Assembly: GCF_025665335.1 (NCBI RefSeq)
Contig: NZ_CP106869.1
Location: forward strand, 4,738,501-4,802,500
Reading direction: 5' to 3'
From: Xanthomonas sp. AM6
GTDB taxonomy: Bacteria; Pseudomonadota; Gammaproteobacteria; Xanthomonadales; Xanthomonadaceae
Length of the DNA stretch: 64,000 nucleotides
Part shown: piece by piece, positions 31,967 through 41,206 of the stretch
Numbering within the stretch: position 1 is the first letter of the stretch
Layout of the letters: every line of letters begins with the position of its first letter
Program-made: the position numbers and the translations under genes
Notes under the pieces: generated by a model
The model's database searches: none
Seen by the model: only the letters and a program-made list of their open reading frames with translations
What the model was told of the DNA's origin: nothing

Positions 31967-33817
31967 TCAGTCGACGCGATAGCCCCAGCGCTGCAGGTAG
32001 GGCTGCAGCAGCGGCAGCACCGGCTCGAAGAACCCGCGATACGGGCGCCAGCGGTCCAGGCCCTTGCGGTTGATGCCCTCGACCACCTGCGCGTAGCTCG
32101 GCGTGCTGATGAAGCCCTTGGCGCGCGCATGGCGCTGGAACTCGAGCAGCCGCGCCGGCTGTTCGAGTTGCAGGAAATCGCCCAGCCGCGCGACCTGCGC
32201 CTGCGGATCGGCGACCAGGTCCTCGTAGCGCAACTCCAGCGCGCGCGGCTGCAGCAACTGGACGTGGTGCAGCCAGAATCCCATCGCATCGGCGTAGCCC
32301 TGCGCCAGGCGTTGCGCGCTGGAGCACAGCAGCGCGAACGCTGGCGAACGGAACGCCTGCATGTAGCAGCTCAACAGCACATCGCACGGATGGCGCAGCG
32401 CCAGGATCACGTGCGCCTCGGGAAACAGCCGCCGGATCAGCGGCAGGCGCAGCAGGTTCAGCGGGTTCTTGTCGACCAGGCGCTGCCCGGGCTGCAGTTG
32501 CACCACGCCGCGCACCGACTGCCAGTAGTCGGCGCGCAACGCGGCGCAGGCGGCGTCGTCCAGCTCGCCCAGGCCATCGGGCCAGGCCACGCCGCGCCGC
32601 TCCAGGCGCTCGGCCACGCCCTGCAGAAACGGGCGTTCGTCCATCGCGCACAGCTGCGGATGCGCGTCGAGCATCTGCTCCAGCAAGGTGGTGCCCGAGC
32701 GCGGGAAACCGACCACGAAGATCGGCGAGGCCTCGCGCGGCGGGCTGGCCACCGGCAGCGCCGCGGCGTAGCGCGCCGGATCCCAGCGGCGCCGCGCGGC
32801 CGGCAGCGGCGCCGCGTCCGCTGCGGCCAATTCGGGCACCAGCGAGGCCACGCCGTCGACCTGCCCGGCATGCCCCTGCGCGCATGCCGCCAGCGCCTCG
32901 CCGTGGCGGCCCAGGCGGTCGCACACGCGCGCCAGCGCGAAGAACAGGTTGCTCTGCTTGCGCGTGTCGGTAGCCGCGCCGAGCAGGCCGGACAGCAGCC
33001 GGTAGGCGTGGTCCCAGTGCCCGTCGCGCATCGCCAGCACCGCCAGCGCATTGAGCGCATCGTGGCGCGCGTCCAGGTCCTCGATCCGGTCCGGTGCCGG
33101 CAGGTGCGCCGCCGCCTGGCGCGCCTCCTCCAGCCGGTTGGCGCGTTCGAGCACCAGCACCAGCCGCGACCAGGCGCGCGCCGGCTGCGGCATCGGGCCG
33201 GCCGCGCAAGCGCGTAGCATCTCCACGGCGGTCTCGGTGTGGCCGGCCTGCGACAGCAGCCAGGCCAGCTCCAGCGTGGTCTCCGGGTTCTGCGCCGGCC
33301 ATCGCCGCCAGTGAGCGAGCAGCGCCTCCACGCGTTGGACATCGCCGCACTCGTGGCAGGCCATCGCGGCGTGGACGCTCAACTGCGGCGACTGCGGCGC
33401 CAGCGCGTGCGCGTCCAGCAGGTGCCCGCGGGCCGCGCCGTAGTCGCCGTCGTCCATCGCCAGCAGGCCCAGGTTGTGGTGCGGCATCGGATCGTCCGGC
33501 GCCAGCGCGCACGCCTGCGCATACGCCTGCCGCGCCTCGGCGAAGCGCCGCGCCTCGCGCAAGGCGGTGCCCAGGTTGTTCCAGTGCACCGCGTCCTGCG
33601 GCTGGCGCTCGGCCAGCGCGCGGTACAGCGCGGCCGCCCGCGCCGGATGGCCCTGCATCTGCAGGCTCATCGCCAGCAGGCTGCTGGCCAGGGCGTCGCC
33701 GGGCACGTGCTGCAGGTAGCGGCGCGCACCCTGCTCCAGTTGCAGCGCCTGCCCGGCCTCCAGCGCAGCCAGCAATGCGGGAACCGACGGGATCGCGGCG
33801 TCGTGCGGTGAGGTCAT
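31967..33817 (-). CDS. TPR-repeat protein with C-terminal sulfotransferase domain
   Basis: 616-aa fusion: the N-terminal half (residues about 20-330) is a series of tetratricopeptide repeats (for example VHWNNLGTALREARRFAEAR and MPHHNLGLLAMDDGDYGAA), the C-terminal half a PAPS-dependent sulfotransferase with the 5'-phosphosulfate loop VVGFPRSGTTLLEQML and the 3'-phosphate region ALRHPCDVLLSCYMQAF. The TPR half should bind a protein substrate. No signal peptide, so cytoplasmic. Substrate unknown; tyrosine sulfation of a secreted peptide is known for a Xanthomonas sulfotransferase (RaxST) but this protein differs in architecture, so the analogy is inference only. Confidence 0.87.
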   Translation of the reverse strand: MTSPHDAAIPSVPALLAALEAGQALQLEQGARRYLQHVPGDALASSLLAMSLQMQGHPARAAALYRALAERQPQDAVHWNNLGTALREARRFAEARQAYAQACALAPDDPMPHHNLGLLAMDDGDYGAARGHLLDAHALAPQSPQLSVHAAMACHECGDVQRVEALLAHWRRWPAQNPETTLELAWLLSQAGHTETAVEMLRACAAGPMPQPARAWSRLVLVLERANRLEEARQAAAHLPAPDRIEDLDARHDALNALAVLAMRDGHWDHAYRLLSGLLGAATDTRKQSNLFFALARVCDRLGRHGEALAACAQGHAGQVDGVASLVPELAAADAAPLPAARRRWDPARYAAALPVASPPREASPIFVVGFPRSGTTLLEQMLDAHPQLCAMDERPFLQGVAERLERRGVAWPDGLGELDDAACAALRADYWQSVRGVVQLQPGQRLVDKNPLNLLRLPLIRRLFPEAHVILALRHPCDVLLSCYMQAFRSPAFALLCSSAQRLAQGYADAMGFWLHHVQLLQPRALELRYEDLVADPQAQVARLGDFLQLEQPARLLEFQRHARAKGFISTPSYAQVVEGINRKGLDRWRPYRGFFEPVLPLLQPYLQRWGYRVD

Positions 33818-34077
33818 GCGCGTGGGGTGCGGACAGGAGAATGGAACGGGTCGCCACGATAGCCGCGCGGGATCGCGTCGCAACGCGGTGCGTGCCGGCT
33901 GCCGGCAAATCGCGAACACATTGCAGCTACGTAGCGCCACCGCCTGGCCTGCCAACGCGATCGGCAGCCCAACGCCGTCGACGCGATCGGGAGCGCCGCC
34001 CGACGTGGACGTGCACGGGGCCGCGGCACGTCCCATAGTGTGCGGCCTGGGCTGCGCAGGCGATCGCGTCGCGGGCG

Positions 34078-37000
34078 CTAGTCGCCCTTGATCGGATCGT
34101 GGTACGCGGTCAGGAAGGCGCGCAGCGAGGCCGGCTTGACCGGCTTGGTCAGCACCCGGTAGCCGCGTTCGCGCGCCTGCAGCTTCAGTTCGTCGCGGCC
34201 GTCGGCGGTGAGCAGCGCGCCGGCGACCGGGCCGGGCATCGCCTCGCGCAGCGCGTCCAGCGTGTCCAGCCCGTCCAGGCGGTCGTGCAGGTGGTAGTCG
34301 ACCAGCATCACGTTGGGCGCGCGCCCCGCCAGCGCCAGCGCGTCGTCCACCGTGCTGGCGCAGATCACCTCCACCTGCCAGCGGCCGAGCAGCGCGCGCA
34401 TGCCGTCGAGGATCTCCTGGTCGTTGTCCACGCACAGCACGCGCAGCCCGGCCAGCGAATCGGCCGCGGCGGCGGCGCGTTGCTGGCGCAGCTGCTTCTG
34501 CGGCACCGGCGCCACCCGCGGCAGGGTGATCGAGAACATGCTGCCGTGGCCGACCGCGCTGCGCGCATCCAGGTCGTGGCCGAGCAGGCGCGAGATGCGC
34601 TGGCAGATCGACAGGCCCAGGCCCAGGCCCTGCTCGCCCCAATCGAACGGCTGCTGGTAGCGCTGGAATTCCTCGAAGATCTGCTGCATGTGGTGCTTGG
34701 GGATGCCCGGGCCGGTGTCCCACACCTGCAGCTCCAGTTCCGCGCCGCGCCCGCGCATGCCCAGCACGATGCGGCCCTGGCGGGTGTAGCGCAGCGCGTT
34801 GGCGAGGAAGTTCTGCAGCACGCGGCGCAGCAGGCGGCGGTCGCTGCGCACCCAGATCGGCCGCGCGTACACGTGCATGCGCAGGCCGCGGCCGGCGGCC
34901 ACCGGCGTGTACTGCGCAGCCAGTTCGCGCAGCAGCACGCTGGCGTCGAAATCCTCGATGGTCGGGCGCAGCCCGCCGGCGTCCAGCCTTGATACGTCGA
35001 GCAATCCGTCGAGCAGTTCCTCGGCCGCGCGCAGCGAGGCGTCCACGCGCTCGGCCAGGTGCCGCTGCTCCTCGTTCTGGTGCGCCTCGCGCAGCGCCGA
35101 GGCGAACAGCCGCGCGGCGTTGAGCGGTTGCAGCACGTCGTGGCTGATCGCGGCCAGGAAGCGGGTCTTGGACTGCTGCGCCAGCTCGGCCTCGCGCGAG
35201 CGCGCGGCCACGCGCTGCTCCAGCGTCTCGTTGGCCTCCAGCAGCGCCTGCTCGGCGCGCTTGTAGTCGGTGATGTCGTTGTAGCTGGTCACGTAGCCGC
35301 CGCCGGGCAGCGGCTGGCCGCGCATCTCGATCACCTTGCCGTCGCTGCGGGTGCGCTCGAACACGTGCGAGGTGCCGGCGCGCAGGTGCGCGATGCGGCG
35401 GCTGATCTGGTCCTCGATCTGGCCCTCGCCCAGTTCGCCGCGCTCGGCGTTGTAGCGGATCAGGTCGGCGACCGGGCGGCCGACGTAGAGCATGCCGTCC
35501 GGATAGCCAAACATCTGCTGGTAGCGCCGGTTCCACGCGGTCAGGCGCATCGCCGGATCGACCACGCTGACTCCGGCGCTGATGTTCTCCAGCGTGGTCG
35601 ACAGGATCTCGCGGTTGAAGCGCAGTTCCTGCCCGGCCTCGTCGAGCACCGCCACCACTTCGCCCAGGTCCATGCCCGAGCCGCGCAGCAGGCTGGTCAG
35701 CACCAGCCGCGCCGAGGCCGCGCCGATCGAGGCGGCAAGCAGGCGTTCGGTGAACTGCACCCAGACCCGGTCGGCCACCGCGTTGGGTTGCGGTTCGCGG
35801 CCCAGCAGCTGCGCCTGTTCGGCGAAGGCGCGGCGCGCGTGGCGCTCGCCGACCATGCGCTCGGCCAGGGCCTGCAGGTCGACCACGTGCACCAGCCCGA
35901 TCCAGTCGCCGGCCACCGCCGGCCGCTGCGAATACGGCTCCAGGAACGGCGCCGCGCGCAGCCGCTCGTCCAGGCCCGGCCGCCAGCGCGCCGACACCAG
36001 CATCATCGTGCCGACGTTGAGCAGCAGCGACCAGAACGTGCCGTGCGCCAGCGGGTCCCAGCCGCTCATGCCGAACAGCTGCTGCGGGCGCAGCCAGGAG
36101 ATGCCGAACGGCCCGTCGTGCAGCCACTGCGGCGCCAGCCAGCCGGCCTGGGTCAAGGCCGGCAGCAGCAGGGTGTAGATCCACACGACGAAGCCCAGCA
36201 CCATGCCGGTCTCCACGCCCTTGCGGCTGGCGCCGCGCCAGTACAGCCCGCCGATCACGCCCGGCGCGAACTGCGCCACCGCGGCGAAGGCCATCAGCCC
36301 GTACGAGGCCAGGGTGCTGTCGTTGCTGCTGCTGCGGTAGTAGCCGTAGGCGATCAGCGCCAGCAGCAGGATCGCCAGCCGGCGGATCCACAGCACCCGC
36401 GAGGCGACGTCGGCACCGGCGGCCTGGTGCCCGCGGCGGCGCAGCAGCACCGGCATCACCAGGTCGTTGCTGATCATCGTCGCCAGGGCGATGCTGGAGA
36501 CGATGACCATGCCGGTGGCGGCGGAGAAGCCGCCGACGTAGGCCACCAGCGCCAGCGCGGTGCGGCCCTGGGCCAGCGGCAGCGCCAGCACGATGCTGTC
36601 GTCGGCCACGTCGCCGCCGCCGAACAGGGCGATGCCGGCCGCGGCGATCGGCACCACCATCGCCGAGATCACCACCAGGTAGAACCCGAACAGCCAGCGC
36701 GCGCGGCGGATGTCGCCGATGTCGCTGCACTCCACCACCGCCACGTGGAACTGCCGCGGCAGGCACACGATGGCCAGGAAGCTGAGCAGGGTCTGCGAGA
36801 TGAAGCCCACCGGCGGGGTGTTCTGGAACAGCGTGCGCGCTGACTGCAGCACCTGGCCGTCGCGGCCGCTGAGCCACACGTAGGCGAACACGCCGACGGC
36901 GACCATCGCCAGCAGCTTGACCACCGACTCCAGCGCGATCGCCAGCATCATGCCGTGGTGGTGTTCGGTGGCGTCGACCTGGCGCGTGCCGAACAAGGTC

Positions 37001-37515
37001 GCGAACAGCGCCATCAGCAGCGCCACGTACAGCGCCGGATCGGCGTAGAACGGCGCGCCGGCGCTGGACTGGCCGCTGAGCACCTGCAGGCTCATCGCCA
37101 CCGCCTTGTACTGCAGCGCCAGGTACGGCACCACCCCGATCAGCGCGATCACCGCCACCAGCGCCGCCAGCCGCCGCGAGCGGCCGTAGCGCGAGGAGAT
37201 GAAGTCGGCGATGGACACCGTGTTCTCGCTGCGCGCGATCAGCGCCAGCCGTTCGATGATGCGCCAGCCGAACAGCAGCAGCAGCAGCGGACCCAGGTAG
37301 ATCGGCAGGTAGCCGGCGCCGTTGCGCACCGCGCTGCCGACCGCGCCGTAGAACGTCCACGACGAGCAGTACACCGCCAGCGCCAGGCTGTACACCGCCG
37401 GGCGCAGCCACGGCCGCTCGGGATACAGCGGGCGCCGGTCGCCCCACCACGCCACCGCGAACAGCAGCGCGGCGTAGCCGACCGACACCAGCAGCAGGAT
37501 CCAGCTAGACACCAT
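34078..37515 (-). CDS. Hybrid sensor kinase with SSS-symporter sensor, CrbS/NahK-like
   Basis: 1145-aa protein. Residues 1 to about 500 are a sodium:solute-symporter-like module (13 helices, NTVSIADFISSRYGRSRR), then a STAC-like linker (about 510-630), a PAS domain (about 638-748, NISAGVSVVDPAMRLTAWNR), HisKA with phosphoacceptor His792 (AAISHDVLQPLNAAR), HATPase (about 905-995, DTGPGIP and GLGLGLSI), and a receiver domain with Asp1073 (VMLVDYHL). This order equals CrbS of Vibrio, which with CrbR controls acs; NahK/ErcS-type kinases of Pseudomonas are also similar. Start at ATG 37515, the fifth codon after an upstream ATG. acs and a CrbR-like regulator lie 8-14 kb away. Confidence 0.93.
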   Translation of the reverse strand: MVSSWILLLVSVGYAALLFAVAWWGDRRPLYPERPWLRPAVYSLALAVYCSSWTFYGAVGSAVRNGAGYLPIYLGPLLLLLFGWRIIERLALIARSENTVSIADFISSRYGRSRRLAALVAVIALIGVVPYLALQYKAVAMSLQVLSGQSSAGAPFYADPALYVALLMALFATLFGTRQVDATEHHHGMMLAIALESVVKLLAMVAVGVFAYVWLSGRDGQVLQSARTLFQNTPPVGFISQTLLSFLAIVCLPRQFHVAVVECSDIGDIRRARWLFGFYLVVISAMVVPIAAAGIALFGGGDVADDSIVLALPLAQGRTALALVAYVGGFSAATGMVIVSSIALATMISNDLVMPVLLRRRGHQAAGADVASRVLWIRRLAILLLALIAYGYYRSSSNDSTLASYGLMAFAAVAQFAPGVIGGLYWRGASRKGVETGMVLGFVVWIYTLLLPALTQAGWLAPQWLHDGPFGISWLRPQQLFGMSGWDPLAHGTFWSLLLNVGTMMLVSARWRPGLDERLRAAPFLEPYSQRPAVAGDWIGLVHVVDLQALAERMVGERHARRAFAEQAQLLGREPQPNAVADRVWVQFTERLLAASIGAASARLVLTSLLRGSGMDLGEVVAVLDEAGQELRFNREILSTTLENISAGVSVVDPAMRLTAWNRRYQQMFGYPDGMLYVGRPVADLIRYNAERGELGEGQIEDQISRRIAHLRAGTSHVFERTRSDGKVIEMRGQPLPGGGYVTSYNDITDYKRAEQALLEANETLEQRVAARSREAELAQQSKTRFLAAISHDVLQPLNAARLFASALREAHQNEEQRHLAERVDASLRAAEELLDGLLDVSRLDAGGLRPTIEDFDASVLLRELAAQYTPVAAGRGLRMHVYARPIWVRSDRRLLRRVLQNFLANALRYTRQGRIVLGMRGRGAELELQVWDTGPGIPKHHMQQIFEEFQRYQQPFDWGEQGLGLGLSICQRISRLLGHDLDARSAVGHGSMFSITLPRVAPVPQKQLRQQRAAAAADSLAGLRVLCVDNDQEILDGMRALLGRWQVEVICASTVDDALALAGRAPNVMLVDYHLHDRLDGLDTLDALREAMPGPVAGALLTADGRDELKLQARERGYRVLTKPVKPASLRAFLTAYHDPIKGD

Positions 37516-37560
37516 GGGCGCGGTTCCCACAGCGATCGCGGCGGTCTGCCCGGCCGCCGC

Positions 37561-38964
37561 TCACGTGGCCGCCGCCGTGCCGGCGTGCAGCGGCAGCCGC
37601 AGGCGGAACACGCTGCCGCGCCCGGGCGCGCTCTCCACCAGCAGCGCGCCGCCGGCCGCGGCGATCAGGTTGGCGCTGACCGCCAGGCCCAGGCCGGTGC
37701 CCTGGCCGCTGGGCTTGGTGGTGAAGAACGGCTCCAGGCAGCGCGTGCGCACGTCCTCGCTCATGCCGTGGCCGTTGTCGCGAGCGACGATCTCCAGCAT
37801 CGCGTCGGGCTGCGGCGCCAGCGCCAGTTCGAACTGCCCGCCCTCGGGCATCGCCTGCTGCGCATTGGCGGCCAGGTTGAGCACGATCAGTTCCAGCTGC
37901 GCGCGGTCGAAGCGCACCGGGCACGGCGCTTCGTGCAGCTGCAGGCGCACCTGCACGTCCGGGCCGAACAGCTGGTCGAGCATCGGGCGCATGCCGGCGA
38001 TGGTCTCGGCCGGCTCGAACACCTCCAGCCGGGTAGCTTCCTGGCGGCTGAAATCCAGCAGCTTGCGGGTCACCGCGGCCGCGCGCCGCGCCGCCGCGTC
38101 GGCGCCCTGCAGGGCGGCCTTGAGCTGCTCCGGATCGTCGCTGCGCCGCGCGCGCGCGGCATAGCCCATGATCAGGCTGAGCAGATGGTTGAAATCGTGC
38201 GCCACGCCGCTGGCCAGGCGGCCGACGCTCTCCATCTTCTGCGCGTGCACCAGCTGGTCGCGCGAGCGCTCCTTTTCCTGCATCTCCAGCTGCAGCCGGT
38301 CGCGCGAACGGGCCAGCTCGTTGCCGCGCTTGCGCGCCAGCGCCAGGCTGTCGCGCAACGCCGCCACCGACTGGTCCAGCGCCAGCGCGACGATCACGAA
38401 GCCGACCAGGTTGCCAAGCGCGGCCTCCAGGATCCGCGGCCACATCGCCGGCAGGAAGAACATGCCGGCCGCGTCGCGCCACGCCCCCAGCGCCACCACC
38501 AGCACCAGCCACGCCACCGTGCCCCACAGCGCGCGCCGGCTCAGCAGCAACCCGCCGATCAGCACCGGCAGCAGCTGCGCCAATTGGCTGCGCAGTTGCA
38601 CCTCCAGGCCCCAGCGCGCATACCCCACCGTCAGCAGCGCCAGGCTCACCACGACGAACAGCCGTGCCGCCCACAGGAACGCGCCGCGCCGCAGCCACAC
38701 GAAACACCCGACCATCGCCAAGGTGTTGAATCCCGCCAGCGACAACGCGACCGGGTCGATGGCCGCGCCGACCCGCCACCAGGCCATCAGCATCGATGCC
38801 AGTTGATGCAGGCCCACGAACACCAGCACCGACTGCAGCATCGCCGCGTTGCGCCGGTCGACACGGTCGGCCAGCGGGATCGCGCGCCACCAGCGCAACG
38901 CGCACGCCAGCGGGCCCGCGGCGGGCGGATCGGCGGAGGGTGGCGGAGCAGGCAGGTTGGGCAT
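37561..38964 (-). CDS. Membrane sensor histidine kinase
   Basis: 467-aa kinase. The N-terminal part has 6 hydrophobic helices (residues 43-200, alternating with short loops) and no obvious extracytoplasmic domain; a coiled coil (about 200-245) leads to the HisKA-type box with His256 (GVAHDFNHLLSLIMGY), and a HATPase domain with DNGHGMS and EPFFTTKPSGQGTGLGLA. The AHDFNH-LL form is typical of the NtrB-like HPK4 subfamily. No receiver domain. It ends 45 bp before the hybrid kinase and no response regulator is adjacent, so it could feed the CrbR-like regulator or another orphan regulator. Confidence 0.88.
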   Translation of the reverse strand: MPNLPAPPPSADPPAAGPLACALRWWRAIPLADRVDRRNAAMLQSVLVFVGLHQLASMLMAWWRVGAAIDPVALSLAGFNTLAMVGCFVWLRRGAFLWAARLFVVVSLALLTVGYARWGLEVQLRSQLAQLLPVLIGGLLLSRRALWGTVAWLVLVVALGAWRDAAGMFFLPAMWPRILEAALGNLVGFVIVALALDQSVAALRDSLALARKRGNELARSRDRLQLEMQEKERSRDQLVHAQKMESVGRLASGVAHDFNHLLSLIMGYAARARRSDDPEQLKAALQGADAAARRAAAVTRKLLDFSRQEATRLEVFEPAETIAGMRPMLDQLFGPDVQVRLQLHEAPCPVRFDRAQLELIVLNLAANAQQAMPEGGQFELALAPQPDAMLEIVARDNGHGMSEDVRTRCLEPFFTTKPSGQGTGLGLAVSANLIAAAGGALLVESAPGRGSVFRLRLPLHAGTAAAT

Positions 38965-39120
38965 GCGGAGCCAGGAGGAAGCGCCATCGCGGGCAGGACG
39001 CGGACTGCGGCTATATTAGCCATCTCCGTCTTCCCGCTGGGGGCGGCGCGGCCGGACCTGCATGCCGCCGCGCACGCTGCACGGGCCGATTCCCGCTGGA
39101 CGCGCCTGGATGACACATCG

Positions 39121-41022
39121 ATGACGCCTCACTTCCTCACCGGCCCGGCCCGGGCTGTATGCGTGGCCCTCGGCCTGCTGGCCGGCCCGGCGCTGGCGCA
39201 GACCATTCCCGGCGCCGATCCGTACGAACCGCTGCTGCAGCGCTGCCATGCCGGCATCATGCAGCAGCCGCAGACCTCGCTGGCCATCGCCCGCGAGCTG
39301 CTGGGCAAGCCGAACCTGCCCCTGCCAGTGCAAGTGCAGGCGAACGGCTGCCTGGCCGCCGCACAGCAGATGCTGGGCGACAGCACGCAGTCGGCCGCGA
39401 CCACCGAACGCCTGATCGCCCTGCTGCAGAAACCGGGCCTGCCGCCGACGGTCCTGACCGGCGGACGCCTGCAGGCGGCGATGTTGCTGCAGCAGAACCG
39501 CCAGCTGCCGCGCGCGTTGAAGCTGCTGGAACAGGTGCAGGCCGATGCCGAGCGCAACGGCGACACCGCCGCGCAGATCGGCGCGTTGGCGAGCATCGGG
39601 ATGATGCGCGCCGACGCGCTGGACGATCCGGAAGGCGCGCTGCACTACTTCCGCCAGGCCATCGCCCTGGCCGACCAGTTGCAGCGGCCACCGCGGCCCG
39701 GCGACATGATGCTGTACTACAACTATGGCTACGCGCTGCTGCTGCTCAAGCGCTACGACGAAGCCGACGCCGCGTTCGACCGCGCCTCCGGCGTGGCGAC
39801 CAAGCTGCCCGGCCAGGACCTTTTCCTGCACCGCATCGCCGGCCATCGCGGCGAGATCCAGCGCGCCGGCGGCCACACCGAGCGTGCCGAGCCGATCCTG
39901 CAGAAGACGCTGCAATGGCAGCAGAAGTACGATCCGCAAGGCGCGGTGGTCAGCCTGCAGCGCCTGGCGCGGCTGCGGCTGGACCAGGGCAGGGCCAAGG
40001 ACGCACTGGTCTATGCCGAACAGGCGCAGACGCAGTCCGAGCGCAGCCGCTTCGCCGCGGAGACCCGCGACGGACTGGACCTGATCAGCGAGATCCACGC
40101 CGCGCTGGGCAATGCCGACGCCGCGGCCCACTACGCGCAGCAGGCACGCGCGATGGATCGCGACAAGGCCCGCGCCGAAACCCTGACCTCGCTGGCCAAG
40201 CTGCAGGCCGATGCGGCGCGCAGGCTGCCGCCGGCCGCCGCCACGCGCACGGCGCGCGCCGACAGCGCCGGCCGCATCGCGATCGGCCTGGTGCTGGTGC
40301 TGCTGCTCGGCGCCGCGCTGGTGATCGTGTACCGCCGCCGCCAGCGCCGCGCCGCCGATCAGAGCCTGCTCGATCCGCTGACCGGGCTGCTGAATCGGCC
40401 GGAGGCCGGACGCAGGATACAGGCGCTGTTCGCCGCGCCGATCCGGGACAAGCGCGAGACCGGCAGCCGCAGCGCGCTCCTGCTGGTCGACGTGGACGGC
40501 TTCAAGGCGCTGAACGCGCGCTACGGCCACGCCGCCGGCGACCGCGCACTGCTGGCGCTGGCCGCCTGCCTGCGCGAAAGCTGCGACGCCGACGACCTGA
40601 TCGCGCGCTGGGGCAGCGAGGAATTCCTGGTGGTGCGCGCCGATACCACCGCCGCCGCCGCATTCGCGCTGGCCGGCCACCTGCGCGGCGCGGTCGAACG
40701 CCTGCGGGTGGAGGCCGGCGAGGGCGAACTGCTGCCGTTGACGGTGTCGGTGGGCGCGGCGCCGTTCCCGCTGTTCCGCGGGCCCGATGCGCGCCTGCAG
40801 GACAGCGTGGCGCTGGCCGAACGCGCGGTCCAGGCGGCAGGGCACGCCGGCGGCAACGCCTGGGCCGGACTGTGGGCCGCGTCGGGCGATGCGGCGGCCA
40901 CGCCGCAGCAGGTGCTGGAAGATCCGTTGCAGGCGCGCGCGCAGGGCTGGGTGCTGCTCGACGGCAGCGACCCGCTGCTGTGGACGCGCGCGTTCGCCGC
41001 GCCGGCCACGCGGCGCGCGTGA
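39121..41022 (+). CDS. Exported/membrane TPR-GGDEF protein with degenerate GSEEF site
   Basis: 633-aa protein: signal peptide (residues 1-26), a periplasmic series of TPR-like helices (about 40-370), a single TM segment (about 385-403, IAIGLVLVLLLGAALVIVY), then a cytoplasmic GGDEF domain. The active site reads GSEEF (residues 498-502) in RWGSEEFLVV: the second glycine is Ser, and no RxxD inhibitory site precedes it (the equivalent four residues are DADD). The rest of the domain is conserved (LTGLLNR, VDVDGFKALNARYGHAAGD). It may be an inactive or weakened cyclase, or a GTP-binding sensor. It is divergent from the sensor kinase. Ends at 41022. Confidence 0.88.
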   Translation: MTPHFLTGPARAVCVALGLLAGPALAQTIPGADPYEPLLQRCHAGIMQQPQTSLAIARELLGKPNLPLPVQVQANGCLAAAQQMLGDSTQSAATTERLIALLQKPGLPPTVLTGGRLQAAMLLQQNRQLPRALKLLEQVQADAERNGDTAAQIGALASIGMMRADALDDPEGALHYFRQAIALADQLQRPPRPGDMMLYYNYGYALLLLKRYDEADAAFDRASGVATKLPGQDLFLHRIAGHRGEIQRAGGHTERAEPILQKTLQWQQKYDPQGAVVSLQRLARLRLDQGRAKDALVYAEQAQTQSERSRFAAETRDGLDLISEIHAALGNADAAAHYAQQARAMDRDKARAETLTSLAKLQADAARRLPPAAATRTARADSAGRIAIGLVLVLLLGAALVIVYRRRQRRAADQSLLDPLTGLLNRPEAGRRIQALFAAPIRDKRETGSRSALLLVDVDGFKALNARYGHAAGDRALLALAACLRESCDADDLIARWGSEEFLVVRADTTAAAAFALAGHLRGAVERLRVEAGEGELLPLTVSVGAAPFPLFRGPDARLQDSVALAERAVQAAGHAGGNAWAGLWAASGDAAATPQQVLEDPLQARAQGWVLLDGSDPLLWTRAFAAPATRRA

Positions 41023-41066
41023 GCGCGTCCGACGCGCGGCGCCGACGTGGGCCGCGGTGCCGTACG

Positions 41067-41100
41067 CTCACCCCAACCCCTCTTCCGATGGGAGAGGGGC
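41067..41100. repeat. Dispersed hairpin element 'caccccaacccctcttcc'
   Basis: A ctcaccccaacccctcttccgatgggagagggg hairpin with arms cccctcttcc/ggagagggg between the GGDEF gene and the AAA gene. It shares its cttcc/ggaag style with the element near 6722-6770, suggesting the same or a related dispersed family. Confidence 0.5.
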
Positions 41101-41206
41101 CATGTGCCGCGGCGGCGGCCGTGCCGTGCACGCTCTGCGCCGGCGCAGTGCGGCGCGGGCGGCACGCTAAGATCCGTGCCGTGAACGCCTGCGCCCGCCC
41201 ACGCTG

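Noticed and set aside
34078-38964. Assignment of the symporter-type kinase as a real solute transporter
   Set aside because: The symporter module is fused to PAS, kinase and receiver domains, so a sensory role is more likely; transport is possible but not shown.
36955-39120. Long plus-strand frame continuous with the GGDEF gene
   Set aside because: Only the part from 39121, which opens with a signal peptide, has protein character; the rest is antisense to two kinase genes.
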